Assembly: GCA_947373495.1 (NCBI GenBank)
Contig: CANBXZ010000004.1
Coordinates: 1-63,243 of the forward strand
Reading direction: 5' to 3'
Source: Acetobacteraceae bacterium
GTDB taxonomy: Bacteria > Pseudomonadota > Alphaproteobacteria > Acetobacterales > Acetobacteraceae
DNA length: 63,243 bases
The translations under genes and the position numbers were made by a program. The notes beneath the pieces are model-generated. The model was not told where the DNA came from. It did not search any database and was given only the letters and a program-made list of their open reading frames with translations. Below, piece by piece: positions 1 through 7,224 of the stretch (its first letter is position 1; every line of letters begins with the position of its first letter).

Positions 1-1374
1 GATGATCTCGTCATCGGTGGCCAGCGGCGCGCCGGGCGCCAGTTCGCGGATCTGCAGGTGCGCCAGAGCCGGCGCGGTCATCACCGCGCGGGCGATGCGC
101 ACGGCGCGCACCGTCAGCTCGGCGTCGATCGGCGAGGACAGGAAGTTGAAGTTGATCGCCGGCGGCTGGCGCGGGTCGGCCGAGGTGACGTGGATGTGGC
201 CCTTGCTTTCCGGCCGCATCGGGTGGGCATAGCAGGTCATGCCGGACTGGCTGGCGATGCGCGGCCCCTTCGGCCCCGGCTCGGTCAGCATCGGCACCCA
301 GCCCAAAAGCAGGTCCGGCGCTTCCAGCCCTTCGCGGGAACGCACGAAGGCGCGCAGCGGCGCCGCCACCATGCTGAGCATGCCCTTGCCGAACAGCGCA
401 TAGCGCAGCGCCTGCTGCACCAGGCCCAGCCCGCGGCCGCGGTCGTTCAGGGTGTAGCCCCGGGCGCCCACCGCCCAGCGGGTGCGCGGCGCGTAGTGGT
501 CGCGCAGGTTCTCGCCCACGCCGGGCAGCGCGTGGCGCACCTCGATGCCCAACGCCGCCAGGCGCTCCGGCTGGCCGATGCCCGACAGCTCCAGCAGTTG
601 CGGGGAGTTGATGGAGCCGCCGCTGACCACCACCTCCCGCCCCGCCAGTGCCTTGTGCGGCTCACCGCCCACGCTGTAGCGCACCCCGGCGCAGCGGCTG
701 CCATCCAGCAGCAGGGCCTCGGCCAGCGCGCCAGTGACGATGTGCAGGTTGGGCCGCTTGCGGATCGGGTCCAGGTAACAATGCGCGGTGCTCATCCGCC
801 GGCGCGAGGCGATGGTCGCCTGGCTCATGGCGATGCCTTCCTGGGTGGCACCGTTGTAGTCCGGGTTGTGGGGAATGCCGACCTGCCCGGCCGCCTGGAT
901 GATGGCGGCGCAGAGCGGGTCGGTCGCTGCCGGGTTGGTGACGCGCAGCGGGCCTTCGCGGCCGCGGTAGTGGTCGTCGCCGCTGCCCTCGAAGCTTTCC
1001 ATGCGCTTGAAGAAGGGCAGCACATCCTCGTAGCTCCAGCCGCGATTGCCCATCTGCGCCCAGCTATCGAAGTCCTGGGCCTGGCCGCGCACGAAGGCCA
1101 GGCCGTTGATGGAGCTGGAGCCACCCAGCATGCGGCCGCGCGGCACCGGAATGCGGCGGCCATTGGTGCTGGCCTCGGGTTCGGAACTGTACAGCCAGTT
1201 GGCGGCCGGGTTGGTCAGCAGCTTGGCGTAGCCGATGGGAATATGCGTCCACGGGTGGCTGGCCGGGCCGGCTTCCAGCAGCAGCACCTTGTTGCGGGCG
1301 TCGGCGGAAAGCCGGTTGGCCACCACGGCCCCAGCGGACCCCGCACCCACAACGATGTAGTCGTAGCTCTGCAT
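1..1374 (-). CDS. GMC-family FAD oxidoreductase (choline/alcohol dehydrogenase type), C-terminus outside window
   Basis: The reading frame runs from ATG at 1374 through the window edge, giving 458 residues of a family usually about 530-550 long. The N-terminus has the FAD-binding dinucleotide fold (DYIVVGAGSAGAVVANRL, about residues 4-21), followed by the GMC signature RGRMLGGSSSINGLAFVRG and the second signature GGSINSPQLLELSGIG. These enzymes oxidise primary alcohols (choline, glucose, aryl or polyethylene-glycol alcohols) to aldehydes with FAD; the substrate cannot be read from sequence. The C-terminal catalytic His and His/Asn pair are missing because the window begins inside the gene. 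The nearest upstream gene, the TetR regulator, reads the same way after a 127-bp gap, so co-transcription is possible but not shown. Confidence 0.93.
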   Translation of the reverse strand, partial: MQSYDYIVVGAGSAGAVVANRLSADARNKVLLLEAGPASHPWTHIPIGYAKLLTNPAANWLYSSEPEASTNGRRIPVPRGRMLGGSSSINGLAFVRGQAQDFDSWAQMGNRGWSYEDVLPFFKRMESFEGSGDDHYRGREGPLRVTNPAATDPLCAAIIQAAGQVGIPHNPDYNGATQEGIAMSQATIASRRRMSTAHCYLDPIRKRPNLHIVTGALAEALLLDGSRCAGVRYSVGGEPHKALAGREVVVSGGSINSPQLLELSGIGQPERLAALGIEVRHALPGVGENLRDHYAPRTRWAVGARGYTLNDRGRGLGLVQQALRYALFGKGMLSMVAAPLRAFVRSREGLEAPDLLLGWVPMLTEPGPKGPRIASQSGMTCYAHPMRPESKGHIHVTSADPRQPPAINFNFLSSPIDAELTVRAVRIARAVMTAPALAHLQIRELAPGAPLATDDEII

Positions 1375-1501
1375 CTACCCTGCCCCCCAGGCCGCGCCTT
1401 GCTCCCCCGCGCGGCCGCGTGCCGCCGGGGGTGAATTGTTGCGGCGGGATGAACCCATGGCGCGCCGGCGGGCGCAAGCCATGGCCTGCGGGAAACCAGC
1501 T

Positions 1502-2131
1502 TCAGGCCGGGGCCCCATGGGCGCGGCAGAAGGTGCGCATGGCGGCGGCGGCACTGGCCGCGATGGTCGCTTCGTCGGGCGTTTCGCGCAGGCCCAGCGT
1601 GGCTTCCAGGAACAATTCGGTGCGCAGCAGCGCCAGGCATTGGTCCGCTGCCAGGGCCGGGTCCGGCACCTGCACCAGCCCGCGGGCGGCCTGGGCGGCC
1701 AGCCAGGCGGTCAGCCATTCCCGCGTGGCGCGCGGGCCGTTCTCATGGAAGGCGCGGGCCAGTTCGGGGAAACGGGCACCTTCGGCCACCACCACCCGGA
1801 ACATGCCGAGCGACCTTTCCCGCAGCAGGAAGGCCAGCCAGCGCGTCGCCATCGGCAGCAGGGCGTCGAACAGGCTGGCGCCGGCCGGGGCCTGCTCGGG
1901 CTGTTCGCCACGCATGGCCAGGCAGGCTTCCTGGATGATGGCGGCGAACAACCGGTCCTTGGCGCCGAAATGGGCATAGAGCGTGGCCTTGGAAACCCCG
2001 GCCCGGCGCGCCACCGCGTCCATGGAAACGGCGCCATAGCCCTGGGCGATGAACAGCGCCGCCGCCGCTTCCAGAATGGCGCGGGCCTTGGCGGGCATCG
2101 GGTCCGGGGCGGGGGGCAGGGCTGCGGTCAT
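1502..2131 (-). CDS. TetR/AcrR-family transcriptional repressor
   Basis: A 209-residue protein of normal TetR length. The N-terminal helix-turn-helix is clear (about residues 15-60; AVSMDAVARRAGVSKATLY followed by AHFGAKDRLF). The C-terminal half is the variable ligand-binding and dimerisation domain. It is divergent from the HlyD/EmrB efflux pair, and the 135-bp gap holds two perfect palindromes built on CTGAAC-G-GTTCAG. This is the standard arrangement of a self-regulating drug-efflux repressor: ligand binding should release both promoters. The start at 2131 is followed at once by a plausible N-terminal tail. No strong Shine-Dalgarno sequence precedes it. Confidence 0.93.
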   Translation of the reverse strand: MTAALPPAPDPMPAKARAILEAAAALFIAQGYGAVSMDAVARRAGVSKATLYAHFGAKDRLFAAIIQEACLAMRGEQPEQAPAGASLFDALLPMATRWLAFLLRERSLGMFRVVVAEGARFPELARAFHENGPRATREWLTAWLAAQAARGLVQVPDPALAADQCLALLRTELFLEATLGLRETPDEATIAASAAAAMRTFCRAHGAPA

Positions 2132-2147
2132 GGGGTCTCGCGCGGTT

Positions 2148-2166
2148 GGACTGAACGGTTCAGTCC
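2148..2166. promoter_or_regulatory. TetR operator 1 (19-bp perfect palindrome)
   Basis: GGACTGAAC-G-GTTCAGTCC is a perfect inverted repeat around a central G. It lies 16 bp upstream of the tetR start codon and directly abuts a TTGACA -35-like hexamer for the efflux genes. Binding here should block both divergent promoters. Confidence 0.85.
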
Positions 2167-2168
2167 AC

Positions 2169-2197
2169 TTGACATAAGACGCTGTTTGCCCCAGTTA
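2169..2197 (+). promoter_or_regulatory. Putative sigma-70 promoter of the efflux operon
   Basis: TTGACA at 2169-2174 is a perfect -35 hexamer. A weak -10 (CAGTTA, 2192-2197) follows at 17-bp spacing. The element sits exactly between the two TetR palindromes, which makes a regulated promoter reading toward the HlyD gene the simplest interpretation. The -10 assignment is uncertain. Confidence 0.5.
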
Positions 2198-2213
2198 GCC
2201 TGGGAATGCAAAC

Positions 2214-2234
2214 TGAACTGAACGGTTCAGTTCA
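2214..2234. promoter_or_regulatory. TetR operator 2 (21-bp perfect palindrome)
   Basis: TGAACTGAAC, a central G, then GTTCAGTTCA form a perfect inverted repeat sharing the CTGAACGGTTCAG core with operator 1. The centres are 67 bp apart. It lies downstream of the presumed transcription start and 32 bp before the HlyD start codon, so it could act as a roadblock. Confidence 0.85.
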
Positions 2235-2266
2235 CTACCTGGCCCTCACCATCCGCGAGCCCCGCC

Positions 2267-3514
2267 ATGAACGCCCTTTCCCATTCCCCGAGCCTGGCCC
2301 AGACCCCGGCGCCCTCGCCGCCTCCCGCCCGGCTGCGCCGCCGGCTGGTCAAGCTGGGGCTCGCCGTGGTGCTGCTGGCCGGGGCCGGCCTGGGCGGGTC
2401 CTGGTGGTGGAGCGTCGGGCGCTTCCTGCAGGAAACCGAGAACGCCTATGTCCAGGGCGATGTCGCGGTGCTCGGCTTCCGGGTGGATGGCCATGTCCAG
2501 GCCATCCGCGTGGCCGACAACCAGCGTGTGGCCCGCGGCGACGTGCTGCTGGAGCTGGACCCGGCGCTGTACCAGGCCCGTGCGGCCCAGGCCGAGGCCA
2601 GCCTGGCCGACGCCGCCGGCGCCGTGACCACGCTGGGCGAGCAGTTGGCGTTGCAGGCGGCGCAGGTGCACGTCAGCGAGGCGGTGCTGGCCCAGGCCCG
2701 CGCCGAACAGGGCCGCGCCAACGCCGATGCCCAACGCTACCAGGGCCTGGCGGCGCAGGGCTGGAGCAGCCGGCAGACCGAGGAACGCGCCCGCGCCGAT
2801 GGGCTGAAGGCCGCCGCTGCCATCGCCTCGGCCGAGGCGCAGTTGGCGGTGGCGCATCAGCAGGTGGCGGTGCTGCACGCCCAAGGCCGCCAGGCCGAAG
2901 CCCGGCGCGACCAGGCCGAGGCCGCGCTGCGACTGGCGCGGATCGACCTGGCGCAGACCGTGCTGCGCGCCCCGTTCGACGGCCTGGTGGGCAACCGCGC
3001 GGCACAGTTGGGGCAATATGTCCGGCCGGGGCAGAACCTCATCGCCGTGGCGCCGCCGCCGGAACGGCAATGGGTGGTGGCCAACTTCAAGGAAACCCAG
3101 TTGGCGCGGTTCCACCCCGGCACCCCGGTGCGGGTGCGGGTGGATGCGCTGGGCGGGCTGGAACTGCATGGCCGGGTGGACAGCCTGGCGCCGGCCACGG
3201 GGTCGCTGTTCAGCCTGCTGCCGCCGGAGAACGCCACCGGCAACTTCACCAAGATCGTCCAGCGCGTGCCGGTGCGGGTGGTGCTGGACGGCGCCGCGGC
3301 CAGCCAGCTGGCGCTGCTGCGGCCCGGGCTTTCGGTGGTGGCGGAAGCCGATACCCGCGCCGACCCGACCGCGCCGCGTGGCACCTTCGGCGCGCTGGGC
3401 ACCACGCTGGCGCGGCTGCTGGCCAGCCCGGCCCAAGCCCTGCCTGCCCCGACTCTTCCCACCCAGGCTCCTCCCACCCAGGCCCTTCCCACCCAGGCCC
3501 GCACCACGCCATGA
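2267..3514 (+). CDS. HlyD/EmrA-type membrane fusion protein of a multidrug efflux system
   Basis: A 415-residue periplasmic adaptor. It has a short cytoplasmic N-terminus, one membrane anchor (about residues 27-48, LVKLGLAVVLLAGAGLGG), a biotinyl-lipoyl-like half (ENAYVQGDVAVLGFRVDGHV), a long alanine-rich coiled coil, and the second lipoyl half (ARIDLAQTVLRAPFDGLVGN). These features are typical of EmrA, which links an inner-membrane MFS pump to an outer-membrane channel; no TolC homologue is in the window. The C-terminus ends in a proline/threonine/glutamine tail made of five-residue repeats. Its stop codon overlaps the start of the EmrB-type gene (ATGA), so the two are translationally coupled. 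Control by the divergent TetR is inferred from the flanking palindromes. Confidence 0.93.
   Translation: MNALSHSPSLAQTPAPSPPPARLRRRLVKLGLAVVLLAGAGLGGSWWWSVGRFLQETENAYVQGDVAVLGFRVDGHVQAIRVADNQRVARGDVLLELDPALYQARAAQAEASLADAAGAVTTLGEQLALQAAQVHVSEAVLAQARAEQGRANADAQRYQGLAAQGWSSRQTEERARADGLKAAAAIASAEAQLAVAHQQVAVLHAQGRQAEARRDQAEAALRLARIDLAQTVLRAPFDGLVGNRAAQLGQYVRPGQNLIAVAPPPERQWVVANFKETQLARFHPGTPVRVRVDALGGLELHGRVDSLAPATGSLFSLLPPENATGNFTKIVQRVPVRVVLDGAAASQLALLRPGLSVVAEADTRADPTAPRGTFGALGTTLARLLASPAQALPAPTLPTQAPPTQALPTQARTTP
3453..3497 (+). repeat. Three 15-bp in-frame tandem repeats in the HlyD gene tail
   Basis: Three near-identical 15-bp units with the pattern CTCTTCCCACCCAGG occupy 3453-3467, 3468-3482 and 3483-3497. 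They encode the tail LPTQA-PPTQA-LPTQA. The unit keeps the reading frame, so copy number can change without breaking the gene. Confidence 0.85.
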
Positions 3515-5064
3515 GCGGCGCGCTGGCGCTGGAGGCACGCCCGGTCTCCGGCCGTCGCATCCTGGGCTTCATGGCCATGGTGGTGGGCATGTTCATGGCG
3601 ATCCTGGACATCCAGATCGTCAGTGCCTCCATTGCCGAGGTGCAGGCCGGGCTGGCGGCGGGGCCGGATGAGGCCAGTTGGGTGCAGACCAGCGACCTGA
3701 TCGCCGAGATCGTCATGATCCCGCTTTCGGGCTTCCTGTCGCGCATGCTTTCCACCCGGGTGCTGTTCGTCATCTCGGCCAGCGGCTTCACGGTGTTCTC
3801 GCTGCTCTGCGCCCTGGCCTCCAACCTGCAGGCCATGATCCTGTTCCGCGCCTGCCAGGGCTTCCTGGGCGGGGCGATGATCCCGACCGTGTTCGCCAGC
3901 ACCTTCCTGATGTTCGGCGGCCAGCAGCGGCTGCGGATGAGCGTGCTGATCGGCCTGACCGCGACGCTGGCGCCCACCGTGGGGCCGACGCTGGGCGGCT
4001 ATCTGACCGAGGCGTTTTCCTGGCACTGGCTGTTCCTCATCAACGTGCCGATCGGCGCCGCGGTGGCGGTGGTGGTCTGGGCCTGCATCGACATCGACCG
4101 CCCGGACCCGGGGCTGCTGGCCAGCTTCGACTGGCTGGGCCTGGGCCTGCTGGCCGGTTTCCTCGGCGGGCTGGAATACGTGATGGAGGAAGGCCCGCGG
4201 CAGGAATGGCTGGCCGATGCCGGCATTCGCTACGGCGCCCTGCTTTCGGCCACCTGCTGCGTCGGCTTCTTCTGGCGCAGCCTGACCCGGCGCAACCCGC
4301 TGGTGGAACTGCGCGCCTTCACCGACCGCAACTTCGCCATCGGCAGCCTGTTCAGCTTCTGCGTCGGCATGGGGCTGTATGGCTCGGTCTACCTGATCCC
4401 GCTCTTCCTCGGCCGGGTGCGGGCCTACAATTCGCTGCAGATCGGCGAGACCATGTTCATCACCGGCGCGGCGATGTTCGTGGTCTCGCCCATCATCGCC
4501 CGGGTGGCGCAGAAGCTGGACCTGCGGATCCTGATGGTGACCGGCTTCCTGACCATGGCGCTGGCGGTGTGGCTGACGGCGACGCTGACCAATCTTTCCG
4601 GCTTCTGGCAGATGGCGTTGCCGCTGGGGCTGCGCGGTGCCGGCACCATGTGCGCCATGCTGGCGGTGAACCAGGTGGCGCTGGGCACGCTGCCGCCGAG
4701 CATGCTGAAGGGCGCCTCGGGCCTGTACAACCTGACGCGCAACCTGGGCGGCGCGGTGGCGCTGGCGGTCATCAACACCCTGGTGCAGGACCGCAGCTAC
4801 CAGCACCGGGCACAGTTGAACGAGGCGGTGACCTGGGCCCGGCCCGGCGCCACCCAGTTCGTCGAGACCCTGACCCAGGCGCTGACGCCGCGCCTGCCCG
4901 GCGACGCCGAGGTGGCGGCGCTGAAGCGGGTGGCGGCGCTGGTGCAGCGGGAGGCGCTGGTGCTGGCCTACAACGACGTGCTGGTGCTGATGGCGCTGCT
5001 GTTCCTGGCGGTGGCGCCGCTGGCCTTCCTGGTACGGCGGCCGCGCCCGGCGCCGCCGCGATAG
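3511..5064 (+). CDS. DHA2-family MFS drug:H+ antiporter (EmrB/QacA type)
   Basis: A 517-residue polytopic protein consistent with the 14-helix DHA2 drug/proton antiporters. The first membrane segment contains the family signature around LDIQIVSASIAEVQAGL. It has the helix 4-5 region TATLAPTVGPTLGGYLTEAFSWHWLFLINVPIGAA and several later hydrophobic helices up to about residue 505. It would export toxic compounds across the inner membrane in complex with the preceding adaptor. The ATG at 3511 overlaps the adaptor stop by four bases, which fixes the start even though the frame stays open far upstream. Substrate unknown. Confidence 0.94.
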   Translation: MSGALALEARPVSGRRILGFMAMVVGMFMAILDIQIVSASIAEVQAGLAAGPDEASWVQTSDLIAEIVMIPLSGFLSRMLSTRVLFVISASGFTVFSLLCALASNLQAMILFRACQGFLGGAMIPTVFASTFLMFGGQQRLRMSVLIGLTATLAPTVGPTLGGYLTEAFSWHWLFLINVPIGAAVAVVVWACIDIDRPDPGLLASFDWLGLGLLAGFLGGLEYVMEEGPRQEWLADAGIRYGALLSATCCVGFFWRSLTRRNPLVELRAFTDRNFAIGSLFSFCVGMGLYGSVYLIPLFLGRVRAYNSLQIGETMFITGAAMFVVSPIIARVAQKLDLRILMVTGFLTMALAVWLTATLTNLSGFWQMALPLGLRGAGTMCAMLAVNQVALGTLPPSMLKGASGLYNLTRNLGGAVALAVINTLVQDRSYQHRAQLNEAVTWARPGATQFVETLTQALTPRLPGDAEVAALKRVAALVQREALVLAYNDVLVLMALLFLAVAPLAFLVRRPRPAPPR

Positions 5065-5139
5065 CAGGCCCGGCCGCCCGGTTTGCCCTCGGCCGCGCCA
5101 CCCGGGCATGATGCGCCCGACGATGGGACGAGGGCGGGC

Positions 5140-6135
5140 ATGACCACCAGGACGTTGCGATGGGGCCTTGTTGGCCTTGGCTCCTTGGCGACCAACGGCA
5201 TCATGCCGGCGGTCGGCCGGGCGCGGCATGCGGTGGTGACCGCCGGCGCCACGCGGGACCCGGCCAAGGGCCGCGCCTTTGGCGAACGCTTCGGCATTCC
5301 CGCGATCTACGACAGCTATGAGGACCTGGTGCGCGCGCCGGACGTGGACGCGGTGTTCGTGATGACGCCGAACGACCGCCACCTGCCGGTGGTGCTGGCC
5401 GCCGCCGCCGCTGGCAAGCATGTGCTGTGCGAGAAGCCGCTGGCGATGACCGAGGCCGATGCCGCGACCATGGTGGCCGCCTGCGAGCAGGCCGGGGTGA
5501 TGCTGCGGCTGGGCCTGCACCTGCGGTTCGAGCAATTCCTCACCCGCGTCGGCGAGGTACTGCGCAGCGGCGCCATCGGCGACATCCGCGCGCTGTCGGT
5601 CGAACGCGCCGCGCCGCTGTCGGAACGCTCCGCCTGGCGGGAGGACCCGGCGCAGGGCGGCGGCATCCTGTACGATGTCGGGCTGCACCTGCTGGACCTG
5701 GTGCCGCGGCTGCTGGGCAGCGACTACGCCAGCGTCGCCGGGCTGGCCTTCCCGCCGCCGGAAAGCGGCCTGGGCGCCGATACCATCAGCCTGCTGCTGC
5801 GCACCGCGAATGATGTGCAGGTGAGCCTGCGCGCCTCCCGCGAAGCCCCGTTTTCGGGCAGCGACCTGGTGGTGCTGGGCACCGCCGGCATGCTGCGCAC
5901 CGGGCCGCTGCGTTGGGTGGAGACGTTCACGCTGACCGTCACCAATGCCGAGGGCAAGCGTGAGGAACGGCTGCCCGCCTGCGACCTGTACCGGGACGAG
6001 TTGGACGGCTTCGCGCTGGACCTGGCCGATGGCGGCACCCGGCTGGGCACCGGCGCCGATGGCCTGCGCCTGGTGCGCCTGGCCGCCGCGGTGGAACAGG
6101 CGCTGCGCGAGGCCCGGAGCATTCCCCTGGCGTGA
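5140..6135 (+). CDS. Gfo/Idh/MocA-family NAD(P)-dependent oxidoreductase
   Basis: A 331-residue enzyme with an N-terminal Rossmann fold (LRWGLVGLGSLATNGIMPAV, about residues 5-24) and the diagnostic EKP motif (GKHVLCEKPLAM, about residues 89-100), whose lysine acts in hydride transfer. The C-terminal half is the substrate-binding alpha/beta domain. Family members oxidise sugars, inositols or dihydrodiols; the exact substrate is not evident. I chose ATG 5140 over an in-frame upstream start because it begins just before the Rossmann strand and follows a purine-rich AGGGCGG. It is followed by a Bug receptor gene, which may supply a carboxylate or sugar-acid substrate. Confidence 0.9.
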   Translation: MTTRTLRWGLVGLGSLATNGIMPAVGRARHAVVTAGATRDPAKGRAFGERFGIPAIYDSYEDLVRAPDVDAVFVMTPNDRHLPVVLAAAAAGKHVLCEKPLAMTEADAATMVAACEQAGVMLRLGLHLRFEQFLTRVGEVLRSGAIGDIRALSVERAAPLSERSAWREDPAQGGGILYDVGLHLLDLVPRLLGSDYASVAGLAFPPPESGLGADTISLLLRTANDVQVSLRASREAPFSGSDLVVLGTAGMLRTGPLRWVETFTLTVTNAEGKREERLPACDLYRDELDGFALDLADGGTRLGTGADGLRLVRLAAAVEQALREARSIPLA

Positions 6136-6242
6136 CGGCGCAGCCCGCCCTGCCCAAGGGCGCCAACGGCATGCGGCTTGCTGAACATCGTCCACGCGGC
6201 GCCGGGCCGGAAGCCCGGCAAACCCCGCCAAAGGAGGCCCCG

Positions 6243-7214
6243 GTGCAACATCGTCGTGCGTTGATGGGGCTGTTGGCCCTGGCTGCCACCGCCGCCCCGG
6301 CCTGGGCGCAGGACGCCGCGGGCTGGCCGCGCCGGCCGCTGCGCCTCATCGTGCCCTACTCACCCGGCGGCATGACCGACACGGTCTCCCGCCTGCTGGC
6401 GGACCGGTTGGGCCGGGCGCTGGGCCAGCCGGTGGTGGTGGAGAACCGCCCCGGCCTGGCCGGCACCATCGGCGTGGACGTGGTGGCGAAAAGCCCGCCC
6501 GACGCGCACACGCTGGTGATGGGCACCACCAACCAGACCATCAACGAAACCCTGCAACCCCGCCGGCCCTTCCGGCTGATGACCGACCTGACGCCGGTGG
6601 CGATGGTCGACAGCGTGCCCTTCGCGCTGGCGGTGGCCAATGCGCTGCCGGTGCAGTCCGTGGCGGAGCTGGTGGCTTACGCCAAGGCGCATCCGGGGCA
6701 GTTGAACTACGCCTCCTCCGGCCCCGGTTCGGCGCTGCACCTCAGCATGGAGCGGCTGCGCGTGCAGGCCGGCATCGAGATGCAGCACGTGCCATTCCGC
6801 AACTACGCCGAGGCCCGCACCGCGCTGGTGGCCGGGCAGATCCAGCTGATGTTCGACGGCAGCTTCACCCTGGCGCCGCTGATCCGCGCCGGGCAGATCC
6901 GCGGCCTGGCCACCACCGGCCTGGCGCGGGACACCAGCCTGCCGGAGTTGCCCACCCTGGCCGAGACCTGGCCGGGCTTCGAGGCCGGGTTGTGGAACGG
7001 GCTGTTCGGCCCGCCGGGCATGCCGGCCGCGGTGGCCGAACGCCTGCATGCCGAGGTGAACCGCATTCTGGCCGAACCGGAGATGGTGGCGGCGCAGGCG
7101 GCGCTGGGCGCGGTTTCCCTGCCGATGACCAGCGCCGGCTTCCGCGACTTCCTGGCGCAGGAAATCACCCGCCACGCCGAGGTGGTGCGCGTGGCCGGCG
7201 TGGTGGCGGAGTAG
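6243..7214 (+). CDS. Bug/TctC-family periplasmic solute-binding protein (orphan receptor)
   Basis: A 323-residue exported receptor. A signal peptide spans about residues 1-22 (RRALMGLLALAATAAPAWA). The mature protein starts with WPRRPLRLIVPYSPGGMTDTVSRLLADRL, the Bug-family hallmark, and the GQPVVVENRPGLAGTIGVDVVAKS block follows. Bug proteins bind small organic acids for tripartite tricarboxylate transporters or signalling; no TctA/TctB genes are adjacent. The start is GTG at 6243, supported by a perfect AGGAGG (6232-6237) five bases upstream and by the signal peptide beginning there. The upstream in-frame ATG at 6132 would give an implausible leader. It converges on the giant RTX gene with only a 10-bp gap. 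Confidence 0.93.
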   Translation: MQHRRALMGLLALAATAAPAWAQDAAGWPRRPLRLIVPYSPGGMTDTVSRLLADRLGRALGQPVVVENRPGLAGTIGVDVVAKSPPDAHTLVMGTTNQTINETLQPRRPFRLMTDLTPVAMVDSVPFALAVANALPVQSVAELVAYAKAHPGQLNYASSGPGSALHLSMERLRVQAGIEMQHVPFRNYAEARTALVAGQIQLMFDGSFTLAPLIRAGQIRGLATTGLARDTSLPELPTLAETWPGFEAGLWNGLFGPPGMPAAVAERLHAEVNRILAEPEMVAAQAALGAVSLPMTSAGFRDFLAQEITRHAEVVRVAGVVAE

Positions 7215-7224
7215 CGCCCGCGCT

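Noticed and set aside
2206-3510. An upstream extension of the EmrB-type gene giving a 952-residue protein
   Set aside because: The extra sequence is simply another frame of the adaptor gene, with no transporter features. The ATGA overlap at 3511 marks the true start.
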